NCBI GenBank assembly: GCA_963788015.1
Contig: CAWBEY010000004.1
Coordinates: 124,001 to 188,000, forward strand
Length of the DNA stretch: 64,000 nt
Source: JBBRHH01 sp963788015
GTDB lineage: Bacteria > Planctomycetota > Phycisphaerae > Tepidisphaerales > Tepidisphaeraceae
Reading direction: 5' to 3'
The position numbers and the translations under genes were made by a program. Shown here piece after piece: positions 6,505-17,000 of this stretch. Within the stretch, counting starts at the first letter, position 1. Each line of letters starts with the position of its first letter. A model generated the notes under the pieces. The model did not search any database and was not told where the DNA came from. It saw nothing but the letters and a program-made list of their open reading frames with translations.

Positions 6505-7662
6505 CTAAAAGAATCGGCGGTCCCCGACGAGATCGGCAATCCGTAAGCGAGTGCGAACATGATCGGTAACAGCCTTCAACCTCTCAGAAAAAAGAGTCTC
6601 GACGTAAACATCGTCAAGATTCGGCAGCAGCCGGCCCATGATGTGACGGCGTGCGTCGGTGTCGCGGACCTCGTTTGCATAGGTGGCGAACGTGTGACGG
6701 CAGGCATAAAGGCCGACGTTCTTCGGCAACGGCACCTCCGCTATCTTGACCGCCTTGCGAAGCTGATGGGCTACTGCGGCGACGTTCCAGGCGTTTCCGT
6801 ACTTTGTCCGAAAGATGAGATCGTCATTTGGCCGAGCCTTGCACAGCACGCGCAGGGCGGCGAGCGTTTCAGGCCAGAGAGTAACGGTGCGGGGAATGTT
6901 GTTCTTTGTCCGCGGGAAGTGAACCATGCCCGCGGCAAAATCCACTTTGCCGCGGGGAAGCTGGGCGCAGTCACTGGCCCCGAATCCGCCATTCAGTCCG
7001 AGCAGGATCATTCCGAACAAGTCGGCCGAGCAGACCGAAAGCAGGGCGGCAATCTCCTCAAAGCTCAGGAGCTTCTTGGCCCGCGTGGTTCTCATCTTGG
7101 ACTTGGGAACGCGGCGGAAGCTATTTCCGAATTTGGGGGCGCGGTCGATCCAATCCTGGGCTTCAGCGTGGTTGAACATCGCCAGGATGCCAGCGCGTTC
7201 GATGTTGTAGCTGGCGTTGGCCAGCTTGAGGGTCACGCGCAGGTATCGACCATGCGTGGAGAAGTCGTCTGGAGTCAAATCGTTCCAGATCCGAGCAACT
7301 CCGATCCGCTTCACGAACCGTTTGATGGCTCGTTTGTAGCCGCGGTAGGTGTCGGGCTGAATGTCGGGCTTTTTGTCGGCGAGGAAGCGATTGCCGATTT
7401 CCTTCACTGTGAGCTCGCCCGCGGTGGCGATGGCATCCGCCCGCGGACGCCGGCCAGCGTACAGATCGACCTTGGCAGCGTCGTACTCACTCAATGCGGC
7501 CTTGCGGTCCCCGTCGCGGCCGAAGTAGTAGAGGATGCCGCGGATGCGCTTTTGGAATCGCCCGTCGTGGCGGGGCTTGGCCGGGAATCGCTCGATGGGT
7601 TGGACTTTCTGGGCGCGTTTCATACCATCGTTGTAGCGAACGGTATTCAAATTAGTAGTCAA
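6505..7662 (-). CDS. int: Tyrosine recombinase/integrase with unusual active-site residues
   Basis: The C-terminal half is a phage-integrase catalytic domain. LYACRHTFATYA contains the second conserved arginine, and PNLDDVYVE contains the probable nucleophilic tyrosine. The N-terminal part (about residues 60-170) is the SAM-like core-binding domain. The canonical box I arginine is replaced in LGLNGGFGASDCAQLP, the usual HxxR histidine is tyrosine (YACR), and the usual LGH is MGR. I recall similar changes in other planctomycete integrases, so the protein is probably active. The frame can start at TTG 7662 or at ATG 7623. The gene lies beside a tRNA and directs insertion and excision of the element. 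Confidence 0.85.
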   Translation of the reverse strand: MTTNLNTVRYNDGMKRAQKVQPIERFPAKPRHDGRFQKRIRGILYYFGRDGDRKAALSEYDAAKVDLYAGRRPRADAIATAGELTVKEIGNRFLADKKPDIQPDTYRGYKRAIKRFVKRIGVARIWNDLTPDDFSTHGRYLRVTLKLANASYNIERAGILAMFNHAEAQDWIDRAPKFGNSFRRVPKSKMRTTRAKKLLSFEEIAALLSVCSADLFGMILLGLNGGFGASDCAQLPRGKVDFAAGMVHFPRTKNNIPRTVTLWPETLAALRVLCKARPNDDLIFRTKYGNAWNVAAVAHQLRKAVKIAEVPLPKNVGLYACRHTFATYANEVRDTDARRHIMGRLLPNLDDVYVETLFSERLKAVTDHVRTRLRIADLVGDRRFF

Positions 7663-7677
7663 ACCAAAACGACTACT
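7654..7677. promoter_or_regulatory. Inverted repeat between integrase and tRNA
   Basis: AGTAGTC (7654-7660) and GACTACT (7671-7677) form an inverted repeat with a 10-base spacer, placed over the integrase start and 39 bases from the tRNA. It could be an integrase arm-binding site or an operator controlling int. No further support is visible. Confidence 0.35.
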
Positions 7678-7716
7678 TTACCTGTTTTGCCGCAAGTCTT
7701 GTCCGATAAAGACTTA

Positions 7717-7789
7717 GGGAGCATAGCTCAGCGGTTAGAGCGCGTGACTCATAATCACTTGGTCGTGGGTTCGAATCCCTCTGCTCCCA
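7717..7789 (+). tRNA. tRNA with CAT anticodon, probably tRNA-Ile2 (lysidine type)
   Basis: A complete 73-base cloverleaf is visible: acceptor GGGAGCA/TGCTCCC, D arm GCTC/GAGC, anticodon loop CTCATAA and T loop TTCGAAT. The CAT anticodon allows elongator Met, initiator Met or Ile2. The anticodon arm and variable region (TCATAATC...CTTGGTCG) resemble bacterial tRNA-Ile2, which reads AUA after lysidine modification. The acceptor pair G1-C72 argues against initiator. Two stem pairs are mismatched (C27-T43 and T50-T64). No CCA is encoded. It borders the integrated element. Confidence 0.85.
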
Positions 7790-7802
7790 GTTGGGTCTTT
7801 TT

Positions 7803-10394
7803 CTATTGCGGGGTGCCGGGGGCGAGGGTTTCGTCGTGTTGTTTTTTGGCTAGTTTTTCCAATGTCGCGATGATGGTTTTCTCCTGGGCGATGCCGGCGG
7901 CGTTGGATTGTTTTTCGTAGACGCCTTGAAGGGCCTGGTGGGCTTCGATGTCGTAGGGGTCGATGTGGATGGCGTCCAGGGCGAAGTGCTGGGCGTCGTC
8001 GAGGCGGCCGTCTTCCAGGTTGACGCGGGCCAGCTTTTTCGCAAAGCGGTCGTCCTTGAGGGAGACGTTGTGCAGGGCCAGGAGATGCTGGGTGGCTTTG
8101 TCGATGTCCTTGGTTGCGCCGTCGAGGTAGAGGCCGGCGAGGCGCTGGTGGGGGAGGGCGTCCATGGGGCGGAGGGTTGCGATTTCTTCCCAGACTTTTA
8201 CGGCCTTCTGGTTTTCGTGCTTATCAACCAGCTCGTCCCCTTTCTTGCGCAAGTCGGTGTACTTTTTGGACGTCTCGGGATCGTAGCCCCAGGTGGCGAT
8301 CTGTTTTTCGGTCCAGGCGAAGAAGTCGGTGGAGAACTCAGTCAGGGTTTTGTGCAGGAGTTGCGGGAAGACGACGTCCTGCTCCCGGCCCTTGCGGAAC
8401 TCTTCGAGCATTTTGAGGATGGTGTCGTGGCCCCAGGTCTCTTCGATGTACTGACAAATCCAGGCGGATTGCGCGTAGGCGAGTTGGCGGTCGATGGGAC
8501 GCTTCGGGCGGACGAAGCCCCACGTGAGGCCTTCCATGGTGAAAAGCTCGTGCTTCTTGACGGCCTGGTACAGCATGGGGACCCACTCCCAGCGGAGCGG
8601 AGAATGCTCTTCCTGAACGGCCAGGCCCTCCGTCATCCAGTGCGCGATGCGGTTGTCGGTGGCCGCGAGGGTGACGGTGTGGGTGAATTCGTGGCGGAGC
8701 ACTTGGGCCCAGTTGAAGGTGCCCATGGTGGCGTCGCCGCGGCGCGGGGAAACCAGTGCAATGACTCGGCCGGTGCTGGCGCCGACGGTGCCAATCCAGG
8801 GTGAGCCGGTGGTGCGCACGGAAAACGCGTCGTGGGTGGGGAAGACTTCGATAAAGGTCTTGACCGGAGGCTCCTGCTTGAAGTCGCTGCAAACTTCTTT
8901 GTAGATGCCTTCGAGGTAGGTGGCGAAGTATTCGGGGATGAGTGGGTCTTGCTCGGCGTCGTACATGATGACGAAGTGATCGGTTTCCTTGCGAGCCATC
9001 TTGTCGAGCATGTCCAGAAGGATGATGTAGTTGTGAGTGCGGTGGTTGAAGGGGTCCAGGGCCTTGGCCGCGTCGAGGGTGAGCCGGGCGCTGCGCTCGT
9101 CGCCGCTCTGGGTGTAGAGGAGGCCCAGCCCGTTGCGGGCGGCGGTCCACCAGGGCGCCCGTTCGATGGCCACTTTATATTTGGCTTCGGAGCGGGGGTA
9201 TTGGCGCATGGAGCCGAGTTGCTCGGCGACCTCGAGATAAGCAGTGGCAGAAGGCTCGGGGGTGAGCTTGTCGATTTTGGCGAGGACTTCTTCGGTTTTG
9301 TCGTCTTTGAGCTGGAGGGCGTAGCAGGCCGCCTGAAGGCCAAGGGCGTCGAGGTTGGCGGGTTGTTTTTCCAGGACGGATTCGATGAGGCTGAGGGCGT
9401 CGGTGGGGCGGCGCTGCTGGAGGAGGTTGCGGCATTCGAGGAGGGAGGCGGGGATGCTGGAAGGATCAAGGGCGCGAAGGGCGGCGATCTCGCGATCAGC
9501 CCCATCGAAATTCCAGCCGCCGACAGCGGCTTCGCCCATGAGGAAATGGGTGGGGGCGAAATTGGGATTGCCCTTGAGTGCGGCTTTTATCTCCTTTTCG
9601 GCTTCCTTTTCGTTGTCATGGGAGGCGAGGTATTCGGCGGCGGCGAGGTGGGCGGGCCAGTAGGTGGTGTCAACGACGTCATAGGCCTGCGTGAACATCT
9701 TCAGGATGAAGTTGTCGAGGCCCTGATATTCATTGATTTTCTGCTCGATCTGGGCCCAGCGTGAAAAGGCGCGGCCCATGAGGGTGATGTCTTCGGCGTT
9801 GTCGAATTTGTCGATGCCCTCCTTTTCCCAGCCGTCCCAATAGGCGTCGTGGATAGCGGCGTAGGCGTTGCGGGCGGCCGTGGTGTTGCCGATGCGCTCG
9901 TTGATTTCGCCAAGGTAGTATTGGGCCGCGATGTGGGTTGGAGATTTTTGGACCAGGGCGGTGAGGGCGGCGATGGCCTGGTCGTTCTTGCCCATATCGG
10001 AAAGGATGCGGGCGCGGAGGACGACGACGCGAGGCTTGGTTATGACGGCGGGATCGGAGAGGGCGGTGAGGGCTTCATCGCGGCGGCCCAGGGAAGAGAG
10101 ACACGTGGCTTTCACGATTGCAACTTCGGCGGGGTCGGCCTTGGTGACCTTGCCGAGGAACATGAGGGAGAGCTTGTAGCGGCCGGCAAAGGCGAGGGCC
10201 TTGGCTTTGTCGAAGTCCTTGAAGTATTTGGGATAGACCAGGGGCGGGAGGTTTTCCGGCATGTACTGGGCCACCCACTTGTGGGGCGGGATGGCGCGGG
10301 TGATTTCATCGTCAGCGCGGGCGGCGATGGGTTGGAGGGATGAGATTGTCAGCAGTGCCGCGACGAGCCAGATCCCGATTTTGGAAAAGTCCAT
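7803..10394 (-). CDS. Secreted TPR protein with metallopeptidase-like (MA-clan) domain
   Basis: The 863-residue protein starts at ATG 10394, with AGAGG seven bases upstream, and has a signal peptide ending near ARA-DDE. Residues of about 50-470 are a chain of TPR-like helical repeats. A zinc-peptidase motif HEFTH lies near residue 568, followed by WMTEGLA, which supplies the third zinc ligand as in gluzincins. More TPR-like repeats follow at the C-terminus. This arrangement fits the peptidase-MA-like TPR proteins common in planctomycetes and acidobacteria. It probably acts in the periplasm or at the cell surface on an unknown substrate. The gene stands alone and is convergent with the tRNA. 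Confidence 0.8.
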   Translation of the reverse strand: MDFSKIGIWLVAALLTISSLQPIAARADDEITRAIPPHKWVAQYMPENLPPLVYPKYFKDFDKAKALAFAGRYKLSLMFLGKVTKADPAEVAIVKATCLSSLGRRDEALTALSDPAVITKPRVVVLRARILSDMGKNDQAIAALTALVQKSPTHIAAQYYLGEINERIGNTTAARNAYAAIHDAYWDGWEKEGIDKFDNAEDITLMGRAFSRWAQIEQKINEYQGLDNFILKMFTQAYDVVDTTYWPAHLAAAEYLASHDNEKEAEKEIKAALKGNPNFAPTHFLMGEAAVGGWNFDGADREIAALRALDPSSIPASLLECRNLLQQRRPTDALSLIESVLEKQPANLDALGLQAACYALQLKDDKTEEVLAKIDKLTPEPSATAYLEVAEQLGSMRQYPRSEAKYKVAIERAPWWTAARNGLGLLYTQSGDERSARLTLDAAKALDPFNHRTHNYIILLDMLDKMARKETDHFVIMYDAEQDPLIPEYFATYLEGIYKEVCSDFKQEPPVKTFIEVFPTHDAFSVRTTGSPWIGTVGASTGRVIALVSPRRGDATMGTFNWAQVLRHEFTHTVTLAATDNRIAHWMTEGLAVQEEHSPLRWEWVPMLYQAVKKHELFTMEGLTWGFVRPKRPIDRQLAYAQSAWICQYIEETWGHDTILKMLEEFRKGREQDVVFPQLLHKTLTEFSTDFFAWTEKQIATWGYDPETSKKYTDLRKKGDELVDKHENQKAVKVWEEIATLRPMDALPHQRLAGLYLDGATKDIDKATQHLLALHNVSLKDDRFAKKLARVNLEDGRLDDAQHFALDAIHIDPYDIEAHQALQGVYEKQSNAAGIAQEKTIIATLEKLAKKQHDETLAPGTPQ

Positions 10395-10616
10395 ACAAGC
10401 GCCTCTCACACCCCCGCCCGACCATTCTCATCCTGACATTTGGATGCGCCGTGGCATTCAAAGTTGCGGACGAGGTGATTATAGCGGGGAAGGGCGCGAA
10501 AGTGGGATTGGATCGCGACGGGCGATCGGGCGCGTGCTTGAATCCCATGGATCGATTTTCTATCGTGCTGCTTTGCAACTATGTCCGATTTGCTATTTGA
10601 CGTGAAAAGCGGCGCG

Positions 10617-12043
10617 ATGATGAAATTTCTCCTGCTGATTGCCGCGGTGGTGGTGGCCAGTCCGGCCTGGGGGCAGACGAGCCTGGAACGCTTTGAGAAG
10701 CAGGTTGAGCAGATCCAGGTTGATACGCGTTTACGGGCCGATCCGAATCTGCCGGTGGGGCAGCGGTTGCTGGTGGATTATGGGGCGTATGCCAGTTTTG
10801 ACTATTTGAGCATCCAGGATTTGACGGGCGATACGCATGTGCTTCGGCAGTTTGAACTGGTGGGGTATGGCCGGCTGAATTTGGATGGGGCGCAGGAGTT
10901 GTATTTGCGCGGGCGGCTTTTCTATCGGGATTTTGGGCGGGGGGACAATTTTGATCCTGAGAAGGGGCCGTGGATCGGTCGGCTGGAGCAGGGGTATTAC
11001 CGATTTGATTTGGCGCGTTATCTGTCGGCGCATTATGGCCGGACGATCGAGGGGGATTTGTCGGTGCAGGCGGGGCGGCAATATGTGTTGTGGGGCAACG
11101 GACTGACGCTGAGCAGCAATCTGGACGGGGGGGTGATCGATGCATCGTACGGCGGGCTGACGATGGAGATGATTGGGGGCGTGACGCCAACGTATACGGT
11201 TGATATTGATCCCTCCCGGCCTGAATTTAATCATCATACGTTGCGTGGGTTTTACGGGCTGACGGTGGGGGCGCGCGGGGGATCGTTTCGGCCATATGGG
11301 TATGCGCTGGTGCAGACGGATAACAATCCGGACAAGGCGGTGACGATCAGCGGAGCGCCCACGCGGTTTGGGTATGACAGCTACTATCTGGGCGGGGGCG
11401 TGGCGGGGAATTATGGGGATCATCTGGTGTATGGGGTGGAGGCGGTGTTTGAAGGGGGGCGGGGGTTGTCGAACAGTTTTACGCCGGGGGCGGGAGGTTC
11501 GGTAGTTCCGGTGGGGCAGACGCGGGACGACATTGCGGCCGGGCGCTGGACGTGCGGGTGGATTATGCATTGAACGATGTACGGCGGTCACGGTTTGGCG
11601 CGGAGATCGCGATGGCGACGGGGGACACGAATCGGTTGAGCAGCACGCAGACATTCGGGGGAAATCGGCCGGGGACGGAGGATCATGCGTTCAATGGGTT
11701 TGGGCTGTTGAATACCGGGCTGGCCTTTGCGCCAAGCCTGTCGAACCTGATGGTGGGGCGGGTGGGGTACTCGGCGCTGCTGGCCCCCGGGAGTGATCTG
11801 CTGCGGCGATTGCAGGTGGGGAGCGACGTGCTGGTGTTCCGGAAATTCAATTCGCACGCGCCGATAGATGAGCCGACGGATCCGGGGAGTTTTCTGGGCG
11901 TGGAGCCGGACTTTTATTTGAACTGGCAGATGACGAGTGATGTGACGTTGTCAGCGCGGTACGGGATATTCTTGCCGGGGCTGGCGATCCAGCATGGCGG
12001 GGCGCGGCAGTTTTTGTTTATTGGGCTGACGTGGGGGCTGTAG
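10617..12043 (+). CDS. Outer-membrane beta-barrel-like protein (one frameshift)
   Basis: The protein starts MMKFLLLIAAVVVASPAWG, a clear signal peptide. It continues with alternating strands, many tyrosines and glycines, and repeated turns such as YYLGGGVAGNYGD, as in outer-membrane porins. The frame runs to 11573 but the sense of the protein changes to another frame near 11545 (DVRVDYALNDVRRSRFG) and ends at 12043 with FLFIGLTWGL. One base seems missing in the GGG run around 11541. The total is about 475 residues. The lipoprotein and FecR genes follow within a few bases, so the three probably form one operon. No substrate can be named. Confidence 0.65.
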
Positions 12044-12045
12044 AG

Positions 12046-12603
12046 ATGGCGATGACCATTAGATATTTGATATCGATGTGGGCGTGTGGGGCGCTGGCGG
12101 GGTGTACCATGGCGAAGGTGGACAAGCCACTGACGCGCGAGCAGGCGGGGAACGATCCCGGAGTGCAGATGGATTTCTGGCATGGTCTGGCGGAGCATCG
12201 TTTGACGAGCAATGATGAGGCGTTTCATGGGCTGCTGCTGACGCTGGATGGGAAAGACGACGCCGAGGATTACGCGGGGCGGGTGCGGGTTTTGACGGAG
12301 CGGAAAATGTTGCCCGCGGGTTTTGATCGGCCTGGGGAGATGGCGGTGGAGCGCGGGACGCTGGCGGTGGCGATTGTGCGGGTGCTCAAGGTGCGCGGTG
12401 GATTGACGATGCAGCTTGTGGGGCCGACGCCGCGATATGCGACGCGGGAGCTTGAGTTTCTGGGGGTGTATCCGCCAAGCAGCCCGAATCAGACGTTCAG
12501 CGGGACTGAGTTTGTGGGGATCGTGGGCAGGGTGGAGGATTATCAGCGGGTGACGCCGGTGACGGATTATTCGGCCAAGACGATGCCGGGGGAGAAGGAG
12601 TAG
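12046..12603 (+). CDS. Predicted lipoprotein of unknown function
   Basis: The 185-residue protein starts two bases after the upstream stop. It has a lipoprotein signal with the lipobox ALAGC near residue 20, so it is probably anchored to a membrane. The mature part is mixed alpha-beta, with many charged residues and no motif that I recognise. It lies between an outer-membrane protein gene and a FecR-domain gene, with gaps of two and three bases, so all three are probably translated together. A role as an accessory envelope lipoprotein is inference. Confidence 0.65.
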   Translation: MAMTIRYLISMWACGALAGCTMAKVDKPLTREQAGNDPGVQMDFWHGLAEHRLTSNDEAFHGLLLTLDGKDDAEDYAGRVRVLTERKMLPAGFDRPGEMAVERGTLAVAIVRVLKVRGGLTMQLVGPTPRYATRELEFLGVYPPSSPNQTFSGTEFVGIVGRVEDYQRVTPVTDYSAKTMPGEKE

Positions 12604-12606
12604 GCG

Positions 12607-13914
12607 ATGCGGAACCGGCAGCAACAATGGCATAGGAGAAGAGTGGCGTTGGCGGTGGCGGGAGCGTTGTTCGCAGCACGGGGCGTGACAGCGGCGCCGG
12701 TGACAACAGCCGCGACGAGTTCTTCGGGGGAGCCGCTTAGTGTGCATGTGGCGACTGCGCCAGCAGGCGGGGGAAGTTCGGGGGCGGCAACTGGATTTGG
12801 GCGTGGCGCCACGACGGCCGGCGCGATTGCGCTGCCGGATGGGCCGCTGGCGGTGACGATCACCGGGTTGCAGGGGTTGACGCAATATCGCGGGGATGAG
12901 AAGGAGGCGTGGAAGGGGTTAAAAGTGGGGCAGGTGGTGGGGGAGGGGAGCGAGTTTCGCACCGGGCCGAAGAGCGCGATCCAGTTCACGATTCCGCCGG
13001 GACAGACGGTGACGCTAGACCGGCTGAGCACGATCAAGGTGCTGCGGGCGACGTTTGCGGATGGGAAGGTGATGACGAACCTGGGGATGAAGTTCGGCCG
13101 AACGCGCTATGACGTCGAGACGGGCGGGATTGAACATCGCTCGACGATCAGCAGTCCGGGAAGCACGCTGGCCGTGCGGGGGACGCAGGTGAGCTTGTAC
13201 GATCAGCCGCCCTTTGGGCCAGAGGCGATCAGCTTAACGGGCCGGGCGGAGTTTCGGGCGCGCGGCGCACGGGCGGTGGCGGTTGGAAGCGCCGGCGGCA
13301 GCAAGGCGGGGGTGGCATCGGGGGATCAGAGTGCGGGTGATAGCGCCATCCGGGAGGCGGCGTCGTATGCATTGTCATCACCCAGAACCAGCACGTTCAG
13401 GGGCGATCTTGGTGTGAATTTTCAGGCCGGAAGCGCAGTAACCCAATACCAGTTACCGGGGATTTTTGAGGTATTCAAGGCGCTTGATGAGCAGGCGGGC
13501 GCAAAGGCGTTTCTCCGCACAACGATAGGAGTAATTCCAATCGATCAATCGCTGCAAATCACCATGGATTGGATTGGCAAACCTGGCAGCAACGTAGACT
13601 TGACGGTGATCAGCCCGCTCGGGGAGGTTGTTGACAAGACCCGTGTTGGGAAAAACCAGGTGGCCAGTGGCGGCCAGCATAGTGGGGACGCGACGGCGGG
13701 GGAAAATGGCATTGGGCTGGAGAGTGTGTCGTGGGTGATCCATTTCCCGGCCGGTCTTTACACGGTGCGGGCCAAGGTGCGCACGCCCGATAGCGTACAG
13801 GTGGAATATAACGCTGTATTGGACCCCCAGGGGAAGAACATCCCGGTGAAGACGCTCCCGCTCAAGACTGTCAAAGGGGGCGGCACGTTGGTGGATAGGT
13901 TTACTCCGCCCTAA
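12607..13914 (+). CDS. Secreted FecR-domain protein
   Basis: The 435-residue protein has a basic start and a hydrophobic signal segment (residues about 12-30). Residues of about 90-200 carry a FecR domain, shown by VGEGSEFRTGPKSAIQF, the basic strand IPPGQTVTLDRLSTIKVL and the later STLAVRGTQVSLYD. A glycine/alanine-rich linker follows, and the C-terminal 120 residues look like a beta-sandwich (DLTVISPLGEVVDK). FecR domains relay signals in the periplasm or bind cell-wall polymers. A CHASE2 cyclase lies two genes downstream, and FecR and CHASE2-cyclase genes often occur together. This suggests sensing by the cyclase, but it is an inference. Confidence 0.75.
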   Translation: MRNRQQQWHRRRVALAVAGALFAARGVTAAPVTTAATSSSGEPLSVHVATAPAGGGSSGAATGFGRGATTAGAIALPDGPLAVTITGLQGLTQYRGDEKEAWKGLKVGQVVGEGSEFRTGPKSAIQFTIPPGQTVTLDRLSTIKVLRATFADGKVMTNLGMKFGRTRYDVETGGIEHRSTISSPGSTLAVRGTQVSLYDQPPFGPEAISLTGRAEFRARGARAVAVGSAGGSKAGVASGDQSAGDSAIREAASYALSSPRTSTFRGDLGVNFQAGSAVTQYQLPGIFEVFKALDEQAGAKAFLRTTIGVIPIDQSLQITMDWIGKPGSNVDLTVISPLGEVVDKTRVGKNQVASGGQHSGDATAGENGIGLESVSWVIHFPAGLYTVRAKVRTPDSVQVEYNAVLDPQGKNIPVKTLPLKTVKGGGTLVDRFTPP

Positions 13915-14076
13915 TGACTTGCGCGAGGGTTTCCACCCTATAACTGGGTCGCTTTGCTCCGATTTCTGGTTTTTGCTTGCGTGGGGCGGGTTGGTGTCGT
14001 AGTTTGTAATGAATTCGACATGAATGGGGTCGTATTTGGCGGCCTGGCACTACGGGCGTGGGGCTTTGGAGGCGAC

Positions 14077-17000
14077 ATGAGAGGCGAGCTCATAGGAGCC
14101 AACCGGCGGAAGGGGGAGGAACGCCATCATCGCAGCGCCAGCCATTTGTTGACACGCGCATGCGGAGCGGTGGCGGTTGTGGCGCTGGCCGCTGGAGAAG
14201 TGTGCGCCACCACGCCGGCATCACCATCGGGGACGGTTTCGGTTCTGCACGATCCGGATTATGGGAACGCCCTTGGAGCGCCGTCGTTTAATCCGCCGGG
14301 TAATCCATTTGCGATCTCGTTGTCTCCCAGCAACCAGATTAATCACACCAATACCTATGGCGCGAGCAATTCGAGCGCGCTTGGTGGGTTTGGCTACACA
14401 TCGAGTTCAAGCACGGTTGGCACGCAGATGAGGACGGGGACGGCCATCACGCAGAACAACCCTTCGCCGCACGCGTATCTCAATGCCAGTGCGTTAAAAT
14501 TCACGTTCGATTTCATACTGGATGTGCCGGCGAGCGGCGCGTTTGGCGCGAACGCGTTTGGCAACTCCATTTACGCCGTCGGCGGTACGATCGGGCCACA
14601 GGGCAGTGCATTATTTGCGGCGACGATCAACTTCACGAATGCCGCGAAGACCGTGACGTATCGGCCGGTGCTGACGTATTCCGGCACGTACAATAACGCG
14701 ACCAACTCACCGGTGAGCTTCACCGATTCGTTTACCGATCCACAGTTTTTGATTAGCAGCGGCACGAACAAATTCATTCCCGCGTCTGGAACGGTGCGCG
14801 TCTATGGGAACGTGTTGTTGCGGGCGGACAACAACGACGGTCCGACGTCGAACGTGGTGACGGATGGGGGAGAGGTGAACACGCTGGATTCAGGAGTATG
14901 GGCCGGTCCGACGGGGGGGAATTACCAGAATTCCGGTAACTGGGCACCCAATACTTTCGCATCGGGTTTTCCATCGGGGGCTGATACGCGGGCCGAATTT
15001 GGATCAGCGCTGACGACGGCGTCGGATGTGGTGCTGAGCAATCCGTTGACGGTGGGAGCCGTGAGCTTTGACAACATCAACAGTTACAACATCAGCGGCA
15101 GCGTGCAGAATTCGCTCACGTTTGCCACCAGCAAAATCAATCCCCATGCGGATGTGTTATCGGGATCGCATTCGATCTCGGCGCCGGTGATTATCAAGAA
15201 CGGCATTTTGCAGGTGAACACGGCGGCGGGTTCGGCATTGACGATGGGGCAGGGTGTTTCGGCGCGGGGGGCATCGTAAAACTCGGGGATGGCACGCTTA
15301 CTTTGAACCATGCAAATGCGTTTGCTGGCGGGATGGCGATCAATGCAGGGACGGTGCTGTTTGCGGATGGGGCGGCACTTGGGCCCGCAGGCGGCTCGGC
15401 CGTGACGCTGGGCGATTTGAATAGCGGGGCGGATGCGACTCTGCTGGCCAGTGCGTCGTCAACTGTACTGAATGACATAGCCGTGCAGGATGTGGGCGCT
15501 GCGACTGTCCCCATCATCCCGGGGACGCGCACGATTGGCGCGATGGCGGGCGTGAACGCGGTGTATCACGGCGCGGTGACAATGAACCTCACCAACGCGC
15601 TGTCGAAGGATGCGGTGTTCTATGCCGGGCCGGGCGGGACGGTGACCTTTGACGGAGGCGTGGGTGGCACGGGCGCGGTGACGCTCGCGGGCGGGGGGGT
15701 TGTGAAATACACCGGCGCTGCCAGTTATAACGGGCCGACGAGTGTCAGCGGTGCAGATCTGGTGGTTTCGGGCGCAGGCGCGATCACGGCCTCGAGCCTG
15801 ACACTGACAAACGGCCATTCGCTTGGCCTGGATTACACCGCGAGCAACACCAGCAAATATAGTTCTGCATCGGCGCTAACGGTGACGGATGGAAGCGTGC
15901 TGCTTTCTGGCAACGCGACCGGCGCGGTGTCGGAGTCGGCGGGGGCGCTGGGGTTTGGAGCGGCCACGCTGAAGCTCATCGATGCTGGAAAGCCGGTCGC
16001 GTTGACCGCTTCGTCGTTTGTCCGCGCGGCCGGCGGGACGTTGACTTATCTGGCCGGCACCGGCTCGACGTCGTTGTTTGTGACCAGGCGCCTGCGCAGA
16101 TCGGTGGGGTGATTCCGGGTGTGGCGATTGTTTCCGGGAGCCCAGGCGTGGCGGATTTCACGACGCTGGGGGTAGGGAACAAGGTTGTCCCCATTGCGCA
16201 CTCGGGCACTCTCAATTCGGTCGGCAGTCCGAATGTAGAGTTGACGGGTGCTTCGCCGGTGGCGCTGGCCGGTTCCAATACGGTGAATTCGGTGCGTTCG
16301 AATGGGGCGGCCAACGTCAGCGGCAGCGGCACGCTGACGGTTGCGAGTGGCGGGGTGATCTTGGATTCGCCGTCGGCCGCGCGAACGTTTTTGCCGGATC
16401 TGTCGCTGGGCGCGGAGGGTTTTATTTACGTTGGCGCAAATGGCGGCAATGCGTGGACGATGGCGGGTGTCGTCAGTGGCGCAAGCGGGTTCAGCAAGTT
16501 TGGGCCAGGGGAATTGCGGCTGGGGCTGAGCAACACGGTGCTTGGCCCGACGACGGTGAACGCGGGCACGTTGACAATTGGGCCGGGGTCGATTGATTCC
16601 GCCTCGCCACTGGTGATTGCTTCGGCGGGAACGGTGGATGTGCAACTGGGGAACAATGCAGCGGTAGCAGGTTTGACAGGATCGGGAAAGATCGTGAATG
16701 GTTTGGCGGGGCCTCAGGTCAATCTAAATGTTGTCACCGGGAATTTGTCGGACAACTTCAACTTTGCGGGCAGCCTGGTGGCCGGGAATGGGCCGCTGAA
16801 ATTGACGGTGGGTGGCGCCGGGACGCAGACCTTGTCGGGGTCGATTTCGCCCTTGGTCAGTTTGCAGGTGAACTCTACGGCGACACTGGCGCTGGCGTCG
16901 GGATCAACCGTGACATCGCCCATTACCTTCAGCGGTGGCACAGTCGCGCTGCAAGGTGGAACGACGCTGGCCGGGCCTCTCAACATGGATCAGGGCACCA

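Larger units (their letters stand above)
1..7716. mobile_element. Right part of an integrative element next to a tRNA gene
   Basis: The stretch from the left edge to the tRNA at 7717 carries about eighteen mostly short, tightly packed genes of unknown function, nearly all on the plus strand. It also has a SAM-dependent DNA methyltransferase-like gene, csrA, an excisionase-like HTH gene and a tyrosine integrase that ends 55 bases from the tRNA. This gene mix and the tRNA border are typical of an integrated phage-like or integrative element. No capsid, tail, terminase or conjugation gene is visible, but the left end lies outside the window. I cannot see the left attachment site. The element lies on the 5' side of the tRNA, which is less common than the 3' side. 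Confidence 0.75.

Noticed and set aside
8338..9505. Large reading frames on both strands inside the TPR gene
   Set aside because: They are proline/arginine/serine-rich shadows of a GC-rich gene with good codon pattern on the minus strand in the main frame.
10731..11654. 307-residue minus-strand frame opposite the barrel gene
   Set aside because: Composition is proline- and isoleucine-rich without signal or motif, and it is antisense to a gene with a clear signal peptide.
12607..13914. FecR as part of a classical FecIRA iron-uptake switch
   Set aside because: No sigma factor gene or TonB-dependent receptor lies next to it. The barrel gene has no TonB box or plug that I can see.
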